Assembly: GCA_963698735.1 (NCBI GenBank)
Contig: CAVOSA010000036.1
Location: 1 to 64,000, forward strand
Reading direction: 5' to 3'
Origin: RPQJ01 sp963698735
Lineage (GTDB): Bacteria > Pseudomonadota > Gammaproteobacteria > Steroidobacterales > Steroidobacteraceae
DNA length: 64,000 nucleotides
Part shown: positions 58,070 through 64,000 of the stretch, piece after piece
Layout of the letters: every line of letters starts with the position of its first letter
Numbering within the stretch: the first letter of the stretch is position 1
Made by a program: the position numbers and the translations under genes
The notes under the pieces: generated by a model
Database searches by the model: none
The model's input: the letters and a program-made list of their open reading frames with translations, nothing else
Told to the model about the DNA's origin: nothing

Positions 58070-58942
58070 ATGCGATTGATCGTGGTCAGCGGCCTGTCGG
58101 GTTCCGGCAAGAGCGTGGCGCTCGACATGCTGGAAGACCTCGATTTCTATTGCGTCGACAACATTCCGGCGGGGCTGTTGCCCGGATTCATCTCCTACAC
58201 GGTCCGCACCAGCGAATCCTCGTATCGCCAGACGGCGGTCGGCGTCGATGCGCGCAACCGCCCCGAGGACCTCGCGGAAGTTCCGCGGCTGGTCGAGTCG
58301 CTGCGCAAGAGCGGCATTGCGTGCGAGACGCTCTTCCTGCGCGCGGACAGCGATACGCTGCTCAAGCGCTTCAGCGAGACCCGCCGCCGGCACCCGCTCA
58401 GCCGGCACGGTGTCGGACTGAAGGAAGCGCTGGAGCAGGAGCAGCGGCTGCTGGCGCCACTGGCCAATGCGGCGGATCTCACGATCGACACGTCGCGGCT
58501 GTCCGTGCACGAATTGCGCGAACTGGTCCACGCGCGAGTGGTCGACCGGCCCAAGTCCGGGCCAGCGCTGCTGTTCCAGTCGTTCGCGTACCGGCACGGC
58601 GTGCCGGACGACGCGGATTTCGTGTTCGACGCGCGGGCGTTGCCGAATCCTTACTGGGATCCTTCGCTGCGCGAGATGTCCGGCCGTGACGAGCCGGTGG
58701 CGCGGTTCCTCGACCATCAGCCGGACGTGAACCGGTTCTTCGAGGACATTCGCGACTTCATCGTGCGCTGGCTGCCGTCGCTCGTTCGTTCGAACCGCAG
58801 TTACCTCACCGTGGCCGTCGGTTGCACCGGCGGCCAGCACCGTTCCGTCTACCTGGCCGAGCGACTCGCCACGTATTTCCGCGGCAGCGAGGGCGTCGCC
58901 CTCGTCCGGCACCGCGACCTCACCAGCCGTCGTCACGAGTGA
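58070..58942 (+). CDS. rapZ: RNase adapter RapZ
   Basis: RNA-binding P-loop protein that in E. coli directs RNase E to the GlmZ small RNA and so controls amino-sugar synthesis. Walker A GLSGSGKS is at 8-15; LEDLDFYCVDNIPAGLL, FDARALPNPYW and AVGCTGGQHRSVYLAERL are family motifs. ATG 58070 has GAGGAGG upstream; a TTG at 58061 is less likely. ptsN and hprK, often found between hpf and rapZ in relatives, are absent here. Confidence 0.94.
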   Translation: MRLIVVSGLSGSGKSVALDMLEDLDFYCVDNIPAGLLPGFISYTVRTSESSYRQTAVGVDARNRPEDLAEVPRLVESLRKSGIACETLFLRADSDTLLKRFSETRRRHPLSRHGVGLKEALEQEQRLLAPLANAADLTIDTSRLSVHELRELVHARVVDRPKSGPALLFQSFAYRHGVPDDADFVFDARALPNPYWDPSLREMSGRDEPVARFLDHQPDVNRFFEDIRDFIVRWLPSLVRSNRSYLTVAVGCTGGQHRSVYLAERLATYFRGSEGVALVRHRDLTSRRHE

Positions 58943-58943
58943 A

Positions 58944-58982
58944 GCAGGGGTCAGGTCAGGGGCCCCTATCCCCTGGTCCTGC
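58944..58982. repeat. Imperfect inverted repeat after rapZ
   Basis: GCAGG and CCTGC form the ends, with CAGGGG / CCCCTG inside. It starts two bases after the rapZ stop and ends 21 bases before mgtE. It could slow transcription between the two genes. It shares the AGGGGTCAG-type core with the element at 9814-9854, suggesting a repeat family. Confidence 0.45.
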
Positions 58983-59003
58983 AATCCCCCATCATCCCGC
59001 TCC

Positions 59004-60362
59004 ATGAACGCGGAGCTGCAACAGCCACGTCCCTCCCGCCTCGAGGCGTTCAAACGCGCGCTCGACGAGGGCACGATGCGCCAGGTGCACCGCCTGGTGA
59101 ACTCGATGCACCCGGCGGAAGTCGCGTCGCTGCTCGAGTCGCTGCCACCGACCCAGCGCGAGGTGGTCTGGGATCTCGTCGATCCCGAGTTTGAAGGCGA
59201 CGTGCTGGTCGAACTCAACGAGGAAGTCCGCGCGGGTCTCATCCGCGAGATGGAAACGGAGGAACTCGTGGCCGCGGCCGAGGGCCTCGAAGTCGACGAC
59301 CTCGCCGACCTGTTGCGCGACCTGCCGGAGAACGTGAACCAGCAGGTGCTGCGATCGATGGACTCGCAGGACCGCGAACGCCTCAACGCCGTGCTCGGCT
59401 TCGAGGAGGACACCGCGGGCGGGCTCATGAACACCGACACGGTCAGCGTGCGACCCGACGTCACGCTCGAGACCGTGCTGCGCTACCTGCGGATGCGCGG
59501 CGAGATTCCCGACAAGACGGACGCGCTGTTCGTCGTGAATCGCCACGACCGGTACCTGGGCGTGCTGCCCGTGACCCGCCTGCTGATCGAGGACCCCGAA
59601 CGCACTGTCGGCGAGGTGATGGACACCGAGGTCGATGGCATCCCGCCCGCGACACCCGCCACCGAGGTGGCGAGCCTGTTCCAGGACCGCGACCTGATGT
59701 CGGCTGCGGTCGTCTCGGCGCTGGAAGGACGGCTGCTCGGCCGCATCACGGTCGACGACGTCGTCGACGTGATCCGCGACGAAGCCGAGCATTCGGTCAT
59801 GAGCATGGCGGGCCTCGACGAGGACGCCGACATGTTCGCGCCCGTCGTGCCGAGCGCGCGCCGGCGCGGCGTGTGGCTCGGCATCAACCTCGGGACTGCA
59901 TTCCTCGCCGCGTGGGTCGTGGGACTGTTCGAAGCCACCATCCAGCAGATCGTCGCGCTGGCCGTGCTGATGCCGATCGTGGCGAGCATGGGCGGCGTTG
60001 CGGCCACGCAGACGCTGACGCTGATCGTCCGCGGACTGGCGCTGGGCCAGATTGAACGCGCGAATGCGCGCTGGCTGCTCGCCAAGGAAGTCGCCGTCGC
60101 ACTGCTGAACGGGTTCGCCTGGGCGACGGTGGTCGCGTTCGTCGCGTGGCTGTGGTTCCACGACTGGCGCATCGCCGCCGTGATTTTCGCGGCGATGGTC
60201 GTTAACCTGGCGGCGGCCGCGCTCGCCGGCGTGATGGTGCCGCTGACGCTGAAGCGCCTGGGCGTCGACCCGGCCGTGGCCGGCGGGGTCATCGTCACGA
60301 CCGTCACCGACGTGATCGGGTTCGCGTCGCTGCTCGGCCTCGGGACGCTGGTCCTTACGTGA
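59004..60362 (+). CDS. mgtE: Magnesium transporter MgtE
   Basis: Mg2+ channel gated by cytosolic Mg2+. The N-terminal superhelical domain (about 20-135, HPAEVASLLESLPPTQR) is followed by two CBS domains (about 140-260) and five membrane helices from about 283, including the pore-type segments VALAVLMPIVASMGGVAATQ and VIVTTVTDVIGF. Length 452 is normal. Its 3' end overlaps the patatin-like gene by eight bases tail to tail. MgtE is often found near rapZ in relatives. Confidence 0.95.
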   Translation: MNAELQQPRPSRLEAFKRALDEGTMRQVHRLVNSMHPAEVASLLESLPPTQREVVWDLVDPEFEGDVLVELNEEVRAGLIREMETEELVAAAEGLEVDDLADLLRDLPENVNQQVLRSMDSQDRERLNAVLGFEEDTAGGLMNTDTVSVRPDVTLETVLRYLRMRGEIPDKTDALFVVNRHDRYLGVLPVTRLLIEDPERTVGEVMDTEVDGIPPATPATEVASLFQDRDLMSAAVVSALEGRLLGRITVDDVVDVIRDEAEHSVMSMAGLDEDADMFAPVVPSARRRGVWLGINLGTAFLAAWVVGLFEATIQQIVALAVLMPIVASMGGVAATQTLTLIVRGLALGQIERANARWLLAKEVAVALLNGFAWATVVAFVAWLWFHDWRIAAVIFAAMVVNLAAAALAGVMVPLTLKRLGVDPAVAGGVIVTTVTDVIGFASLLGLGTLVLT

Positions 60363-61554
60363 GCCAGGGCGCCAGGTAAGGAACGATCTCCGCGCGCTGG
60401 GCCTGGGCGTCCGCGTAGCCCATCTCCATCAGTTCGCCCGTGTAGGACGAGTCGAAGAGCAGGTAGCTCACGAGCAGCCCGCCACGCGCCTCGTACGCGC
60501 CCATGATCCGCAGCAACGTGCGAATGCTGCGGGGCATCCTGCGCTCGTGCCGCATCGCGATCACGGTCGGGTCGACGCTCGGCTGGATCACGGTGGCGCG
60601 AATCGGACGATGCTCCGTGTGGTCGGGCGTGTCGATCAGCCGGTTGATCTGATTGAGGCGCTCGAGATCGATCGACAGGCCGTCGGTGAACAGCGAGTCG
60701 AGCACGAATCCGAGCAGGTGCCCGGGGCTCGGCGAAGGCTGGACGATGGTGCCGGTCGGCGGTGTCGCGGCAGCATTGCCCCTCGTGCCGATCACCAGCA
60801 CCCGGTTCGCCCCGAGGTGCACGGCCGGGCTCAACGGCGCGAGCTGGCGCATCGCGCCGTCGCCGTAGTGGTCGCCGTCGATGCTCCAGGCCGGAAAAAT
60901 GAACGGGATCGCTGCGCTGGCCATCAGCACGTCGAGATCGATGCTGCGCCGCCGTCCCGCACGGCGTACGCGGTTCCAGCCTTCGATCTCCTCGGTTCCA
61001 TCGAAGAACGCGACCGCCTGTCCGGTCGTGTAGCTCGTCGTCGCGACGGCCAGCGCGTGCAGCCTGCCCGCCGCGATCTGTCCGGGTATGCGGTCGATGG
61101 GCACGACACGCGACACCAGCTCGTGCAGCGGGGTCGTGTCGAACAGCGACCGCGGCGGCTTGGCGATCCAGCCGGCGGACAGCATCGACACCATCCAGTG
61201 CAGCCCGGAACGCAGCATCGTCAGCGAATCGGCGCGGACGACCTGCTCGACACGGAAGTTCGACCAGACGTCCTCGAGCGATTGCACCGCCTCGCGCAGT
61301 GAGTGGGCCCTGGCGCCGAGCGCGGCGGCATTGAGCGCCCCCGCCGACGTGCCGACCAGCACTTCGAACGGGCACGGCGCGTCCTCCGGCAGCCATTCGG
61401 CGATCGCCTTCAGGACTCCGACCTGGTAGGCGCCCCGCGCCCCGCCGCCGGACAAAACCAAAGCGTCGCGATCGTCGAAGAAGACATAATCGGTCGCGTC
61501 GTCAGCGGCGGCCGGGGCGGCGCTGGAAGGCAGTTCGGGGCTCGACAAGGTCAC
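60355..61554 (-). CDS. Patatin-like phospholipase family protein
   Basis: Lipid acyl hydrolase with a Ser-Asp dyad. The oxyanion loop LSGGGARGAYQVG is followed by the nucleophile elbow GTSAG (S70) and the catalytic Asp in GDGAM. The C-terminal extension, with RRMPRSIRTLLRIMGAYEA, belongs to a bacterial patatin subgroup. GTG 61554 gives 399 residues; an ATG at 61611 would add 19 residues without family character. No signal peptide is seen, so a cytosolic or peripheral membrane role is likely. Confidence 0.88.
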   Translation of the reverse strand: MTLSSPELPSSAAPAAADDATDYVFFDDRDALVLSGGGARGAYQVGVLKAIAEWLPEDAPCPFEVLVGTSAGALNAAALGARAHSLREAVQSLEDVWSNFRVEQVVRADSLTMLRSGLHWMVSMLSAGWIAKPPRSLFDTTPLHELVSRVVPIDRIPGQIAAGRLHALAVATTSYTTGQAVAFFDGTEEIEGWNRVRRAGRRRSIDLDVLMASAAIPFIFPAWSIDGDHYGDGAMRQLAPLSPAVHLGANRVLVIGTRGNAAATPPTGTIVQPSPSPGHLLGFVLDSLFTDGLSIDLERLNQINRLIDTPDHTEHRPIRATVIQPSVDPTVIAMRHERRMPRSIRTLLRIMGAYEARGGLLVSYLLFDSSYTGELMEMGYADAQAQRAEIVPYLAPWLT

Positions 61555-61558
61555 CTCG

Positions 61559-61587
61559 CTGACTCTCTCGCCGCAGGAGTCTAGTAT
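61559..61587 (+). promoter_or_regulatory. Probable promoter of the peroxiredoxin gene
   Basis: CTGACT (61559-61564) and TAGTAT (61582-61587) are 17 bases apart and 50 bases before the ATG at 61637. Matches are 4 of 6 and 4 of 6. It overlaps the 5' region of the divergent patatin-like gene. Confidence 0.45.
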
Positions 61588-61636
61588 GTGTCGGCGCGCC
61601 TTCGCGCGCATTCAGCTCACATTGCCGGAGAAAACG

Positions 61637-62233
61637 ATGTTCCATGCCTTCACTCGCCGCGGAACCTGGTCGGTTGCCGCCATGCTGCCGACGCTCGCCC
61701 TCGCGTTCGGGGCCGTCGTGGCCGGCAGCGGCCAGGCCATGGCCGGAGACGCGCCGGCGGTTGGCGCGCCTGCCCCTGCCTTCAAGCTGCAGGACCAGGC
61801 CGGTAAGTGGCATTCGCTTGCCGACTACAAGGGCAAGTGGGTCGCCATGTACTTCTATCCCAAGGACGACACCCCGGGCTGCACCACCCAGGCTTGCGGC
61901 TTCCGCGACAACATCTTCGCCTTCAACAAGGAAGGCGCGGTGATCCTCGGCGTCAGCGTCGACGAAGTAGCCTCCCACAAGGAGTTCGCCGAGAAGCACA
62001 GCCTGCCCTTCACGCTGCTGGCCGACTCCGACAAGACCGTGGCGAAGAGTTACGGCGTACTGAAGAACTATGGCGTGATGGAAGTAGCGCGCCGCGACAC
62101 CTTTATCATCGACCCGCAGGGCCGCATCGCGAAGCATTACGAGTCGGTGGACCCGAAAGGCCACTCGGCCGTCGTGCTGGCGGACATCAAGGCGCTCAAG
62201 GCGGCGGCGGCGGGCAACCAGGGCGGGCGCTGA
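61637..62233 (+). CDS. Exported BCP/PrxQ-type peroxiredoxin
   Basis: Thiol peroxidase, 198 residues. The peroxidatic C82 lies in DDTPGCTTQACGFRD with a second Cys at 87, the PrxQ pattern of an intrahelical disulfide. The N-terminus (WSVAAMLPTLALAFGAVVAG, cleavage near QAMAG) is a signal peptide, unlike cytosolic Bcp, so it is probably periplasmic. ATG 61637 has GGAG seven bases upstream. A periplasmic thiol reductant would be needed; none is encoded nearby. Confidence 0.9.
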   Translation: MFHAFTRRGTWSVAAMLPTLALAFGAVVAGSGQAMAGDAPAVGAPAPAFKLQDQAGKWHSLADYKGKWVAMYFYPKDDTPGCTTQACGFRDNIFAFNKEGAVILGVSVDEVASHKEFAEKHSLPFTLLADSDKTVAKSYGVLKNYGVMEVARRDTFIIDPQGRIAKHYESVDPKGHSAVVLADIKALKAAAAGNQGGR

Positions 62234-62317
62234 ACCGCTGTGTTTCGGAGTCTGGCGAAGGCGCCGCGACGCTAGTCAGGCCTCGTCCCGGATGATCTGC
62301 TCCACCGCGCTCGTTGC

Positions 62318-62395
62318 AAGCGACCGACCCGGGACCGTCCCCCGAGCTTGGAAAGGCAGACACGCGCTCGGGGGACGGTCCCGGGTCGGTCGCTT
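62318..62395. repeat. Perfect 30-bp inverted repeat, palindrome A
   Basis: Arms 62318-62347 and 62366-62395 are exact reverse complements, separated by an 18-base loop TTGGAAAGGCAGACACGC. The inner 7 bp of the stem are CCCGAGC / GCTCGGG. The right arm is followed by TTGAT after a short T-run. It could be a bidirectional terminator, but the stem is much longer than needed. It shares loop and inner stem with palindrome B. Confidence 0.9.
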
Positions 62396-62459
62396 TTGAT
62401 TCAGCGCACGTAGCCTGAAGCTGCAAGATCGGAGCTCTCGACGATGCGTACGCCGTATC

Positions 62460-62541
62460 GCGAGCGATGGGTCCGGCGACTTTGCCCGAGCGCGTGTCTG
62501 CCTTTCCAAGCTCGGGCAAAGTCGCCGGACCCATCGCTCGC
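62460..62541. repeat. Perfect 32-bp inverted repeat, palindrome B
   Basis: Arms 62460-62491 and 62510-62541 are exact reverse complements. The 18-base loop (GCGTGTCTGCCTTTCCAA) is the precise reverse complement of the loop in palindrome A, and the inner CCCGAGC / GCTCGGG stem is shared. The outer arms differ from those of A. So A and B are two members of one repeat family inserted in opposite orientation. Confidence 0.9.
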
Positions 62542-62591
62542 ATGCTGCCGCCAAGTATCTCGCACGGGCCCTGTCGTCGCGACCCGAACGA

Positions 62592-63767
62592 TTACGCCTT
62601 GAGCGCGCGGATGGCGTCGTCGAGCCCGTGCAGCGTGAGCGGGTACATGCGTTCGGCCAGCAACTGGCGCGCAATGCCGATCGACTGCACGTAATCCCAG
62701 CGGTCCTGCGGCTCGGGGTTCAGCCACGCGTAGCGCTGGAAGCGCTGCGTCAGGCGCTGCAGCCACACGGCGCCCGCCTCCTCGTTCCAGTGCTCGATGC
62801 TCCCGCCCGGCTGCATGATCTCGTACGGGCTCATGCTCGCGTCGCCGATGAAGAGCAAGCGATAGTCGGGCTGGTACTTGCGCAGGATGTCGAAGAGCGT
62901 CGTGCGCTCGCCGTGACGGCGGCGGCTGTCCTTCCACACCGACTCATAGATGAAATTGTGGAAGTAGAAGTATTCGAGGTGCTTGAACTCGCCGCGCGCG
63001 GCTGAAAACAGTTCCTCGCAGACGCGGACGTGGCTCTCCATCGAGCCGCCGACGTCGAAGAACAGCAGCAGCTTCAGCGCGTTGTGGCGCTCGGGCTGGA
63101 ACTTCAGGTCGAGCAGGCCGGCATTGCGCGCCGTCGCTGAAATCGTGCCGTCGATGTCGAACTGGTCGGCCGCGCCTTCGCGCGCGAAGCGGCGGAGCTT
63201 GCGCAGCGCCACCTTGATGTTGCGCGTACCGAGTTCGACGTTGTCGTCGAGGTTGCGGTAATCGCGCCGCTCCCAGACCTTCACGGCCTTGCCCTTCCCG
63301 CCCGGCCCGCCGATGCGGATGCCTTCGGGGTTGTAGCCGCCGTGGCCGAACGGCGACGTGCCGCCGGTGCCGATCCACTTGCTGCCGCCTTCGTGCCGTC
63401 CCTTCTGCTCTTCGAGGCGCTGCTTGAGCGTCTCCATGAGCTTGTCCCAGCCGCCGAGCGCCTGGATCTGCGCCATCTCTTCGGGCGTGAAGTGCCGCTC
63501 GGCCAGCAGCTTCAGCCAATCCTCGGGCAACGCCTTCTGCAGGTGATCGAACGACTGTTCGATGCCCTTGAAGTAGTGCGTGAACGCCCTGTCGAAACGG
63601 TCGAAGTGCTTCTCGTCCTTGACCAGCGTCGCGCGTGCGAGGAAGTAGAAGTCGTTGACGCTGAACCGGGCGACGCCGCGCTGCAGCGCCTCGAGCAGCG
63701 TGAGGTACTCGGTGACGGATGCCGGAACACCCGCTTCACGCAGCGTGTAGAAGAAGGGCGTCAGCAC
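62592..63767 (-). CDS. VWA domain-containing CoxE-like protein
   Basis: von Willebrand factor A-type protein of 391 residues. The start LTPFFYTLREAGVPASVTEY and ARFSVNDFYFLARATLVKDE are typical of this CoxE-like family. The MIDAS-type motif is FFDVGGSMESH, the family's DVGGSM variant. A Gly-rich linker (GTGGTSPFGHGGYNPEG) joins the two halves. GTG 63767 matches the usual N-terminus; open frame goes on to 63854. Relatives work with a MoxR AAA+ ATPase; the upstream sequence needed to see one lies beyond this window. Confidence 0.88.
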   Translation of the reverse strand: MLTPFFYTLREAGVPASVTEYLTLLEALQRGVARFSVNDFYFLARATLVKDEKHFDRFDRAFTHYFKGIEQSFDHLQKALPEDWLKLLAERHFTPEEMAQIQALGGWDKLMETLKQRLEEQKGRHEGGSKWIGTGGTSPFGHGGYNPEGIRIGGPGGKGKAVKVWERRDYRNLDDNVELGTRNIKVALRKLRRFAREGAADQFDIDGTISATARNAGLLDLKFQPERHNALKLLLFFDVGGSMESHVRVCEELFSAARGEFKHLEYFYFHNFIYESVWKDSRRRHGERTTLFDILRKYQPDYRLLFIGDASMSPYEIMQPGGSIEHWNEEAGAVWLQRLTQRFQRYAWLNPEPQDRWDYVQSIGIARQLLAERMYPLTLHGLDDAIRALKA

Positions 63768-63858
63768 GGCAGGCTCTCGCGACGCGGTGAAACGGCCTCG
63801 CGTCGCACGACGCCACCGCATTTGATCGCTTGCGGCCTGCGCATGGACGTCCACGGTG

Positions 63859-63946
63859 GGGTCTTCCCGGCCGGGCCGTGCGCGGCATGGACGCCGCGCC
63901 CGGAGCCCCCATGGACGGGTTTACGGCGTCCCGGCCGGGAAGACCC
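63859..63946. repeat. Inverted repeat with 17-bp arms upstream of the VWA gene
   Basis: Arms 63859-63875 and 63930-63946 are exact reverse complements (GGGTCTTCCCGGCCGGG and partner) around a 54-base spacer. Each arm also contains the smaller palindrome CCCGGCCGGG. CATGGACG occurs three times in the region (63842, 63886 and 63910). No gene is seen from 63768 to the window end. It looks like a repeat element, unrelated in sequence to palindromes A and B. Confidence 0.7.
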
Positions 63947-64000
63947 GGCCGGGGGCGTCCGTCGCACCGCAAGCGCGGCACCTTCCGGCTTTCGACGCTG

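Larger units (their letters stand above)
62234..62591. other. Non-coding convergent spacer carrying two long palindromes
   Basis: This 358-base space between the peroxiredoxin gene and the VWA gene (tail to tail) has no supported coding region. It contains the palindromes at 62318-62395 and 62460-62541, annotated separately, with 64 bases between them. Short frames crossing it are artefacts of the palindromes. Confidence 0.7.

Noticed and set aside
62318..62541. Two-repeat CRISPR-like array
   Set aside because: The two units are inverted relative to each other and their outer arms differ; there are no spacers of uniform length and no cas genes.
62276..62674. A minus-strand frame of 132 codons over the palindromes
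   Set aside because: It runs through both inverted repeats and into the VWA gene, and its sequence is Arg-rich without any family character.

Overview
The window is GC-rich and reads as a contiguous piece of a gammaproteobacterial chromosome. The gene orders pilB-pilC-pilD-coaE-zapD-yacG, mraZ-to-ftsZ, petA-petB-petC-sspA-sspB and lptC-lptA-lptB-rpoN-hpf-rapZ, together with class A RNase P RNA and short HPF, fit Gammaproteobacteria near the Xanthomonadales, Nevskiales or Steroidobacterales. This placement is inferred from synteny and protein character, not from a search.

Layout. 1-6483 (+): type IV pilus ATPase, platform protein and prepilin peptidase, then coaE, zapD, yacG and a thiopurine-type methyltransferase. 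6466-11227: mutT and secA (-), an M23 peptidase (-) and a DciA-like protein (+). 11214-12131: lpxC (-). 12212-23434: an acyl-CoA degradation block in two divergent operons: kinase-like protein, crotonase, FadJ-like protein, thiolase and AMACR-type racemase leftward; CoA transferase and two acyl-CoA dehydrogenases rightward; then a TIGR03084-like protein. This block separates lpxC from ftsZ, which are neighbours in many relatives. 23550-40296 (-): the complete dcw cluster in the order mraZ, rsmH, ftsL, ftsI, murE, murF, mraY, murD, ftsW, murG, murC, ddlB, ftsQ, ftsA, ftsZ, mostly with 4-base start/stop overlaps. It is preceded by a sigma70-type promoter and three 10-bp-spaced TGGG boxes. 40717-41088 (-): rnpB. 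41114-44403: rsmI (-), lpoA and yraN (+). 44480-46480 (-): a secreted DUF3604 protein. 46578-50892 (-): petABC, sspA, and an sspB whose ClpX-binding tail is out of frame. 51026-52564 (-): murA and ibaG. 52668-60362 (+): kdsD, kdsC, lptC, lptA, lptB, rpoN, hpf, rapZ, mgtE. 60355-64000: patatin-like protein (-), secreted BCP-type peroxiredoxin (+), a pair of long palindromes, and a VWA/CoxE-like protein (-).

Functionally the window is dominated by envelope biogenesis: peptidoglycan precursors and division (mur, fts, zapD, lpoA), LPS (lpxC, kdsD, kdsC, lptABC), pili and secretion (pilBCD, secA), plus the respiratory bc1 complex. The acyl-CoA block probably handles a branched or ring-derived acyl-CoA, because it pairs an alpha-methylacyl-CoA racemase with a two-subunit dehydrogenase.

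No CRISPR array, prophage, transposase, tRNA or toxin-antitoxin system was seen. The least ordinary items are the two palindromes at 62318-62541, which share one loop in opposite orientation but have different perfect arms; the catabolic block between lpxC and ftsZ; and two single-base frameshifts, in an acyl-CoA dehydrogenase and in sspB. I found no convincing new multi-gene system; the rest is conserved housekeeping DNA.
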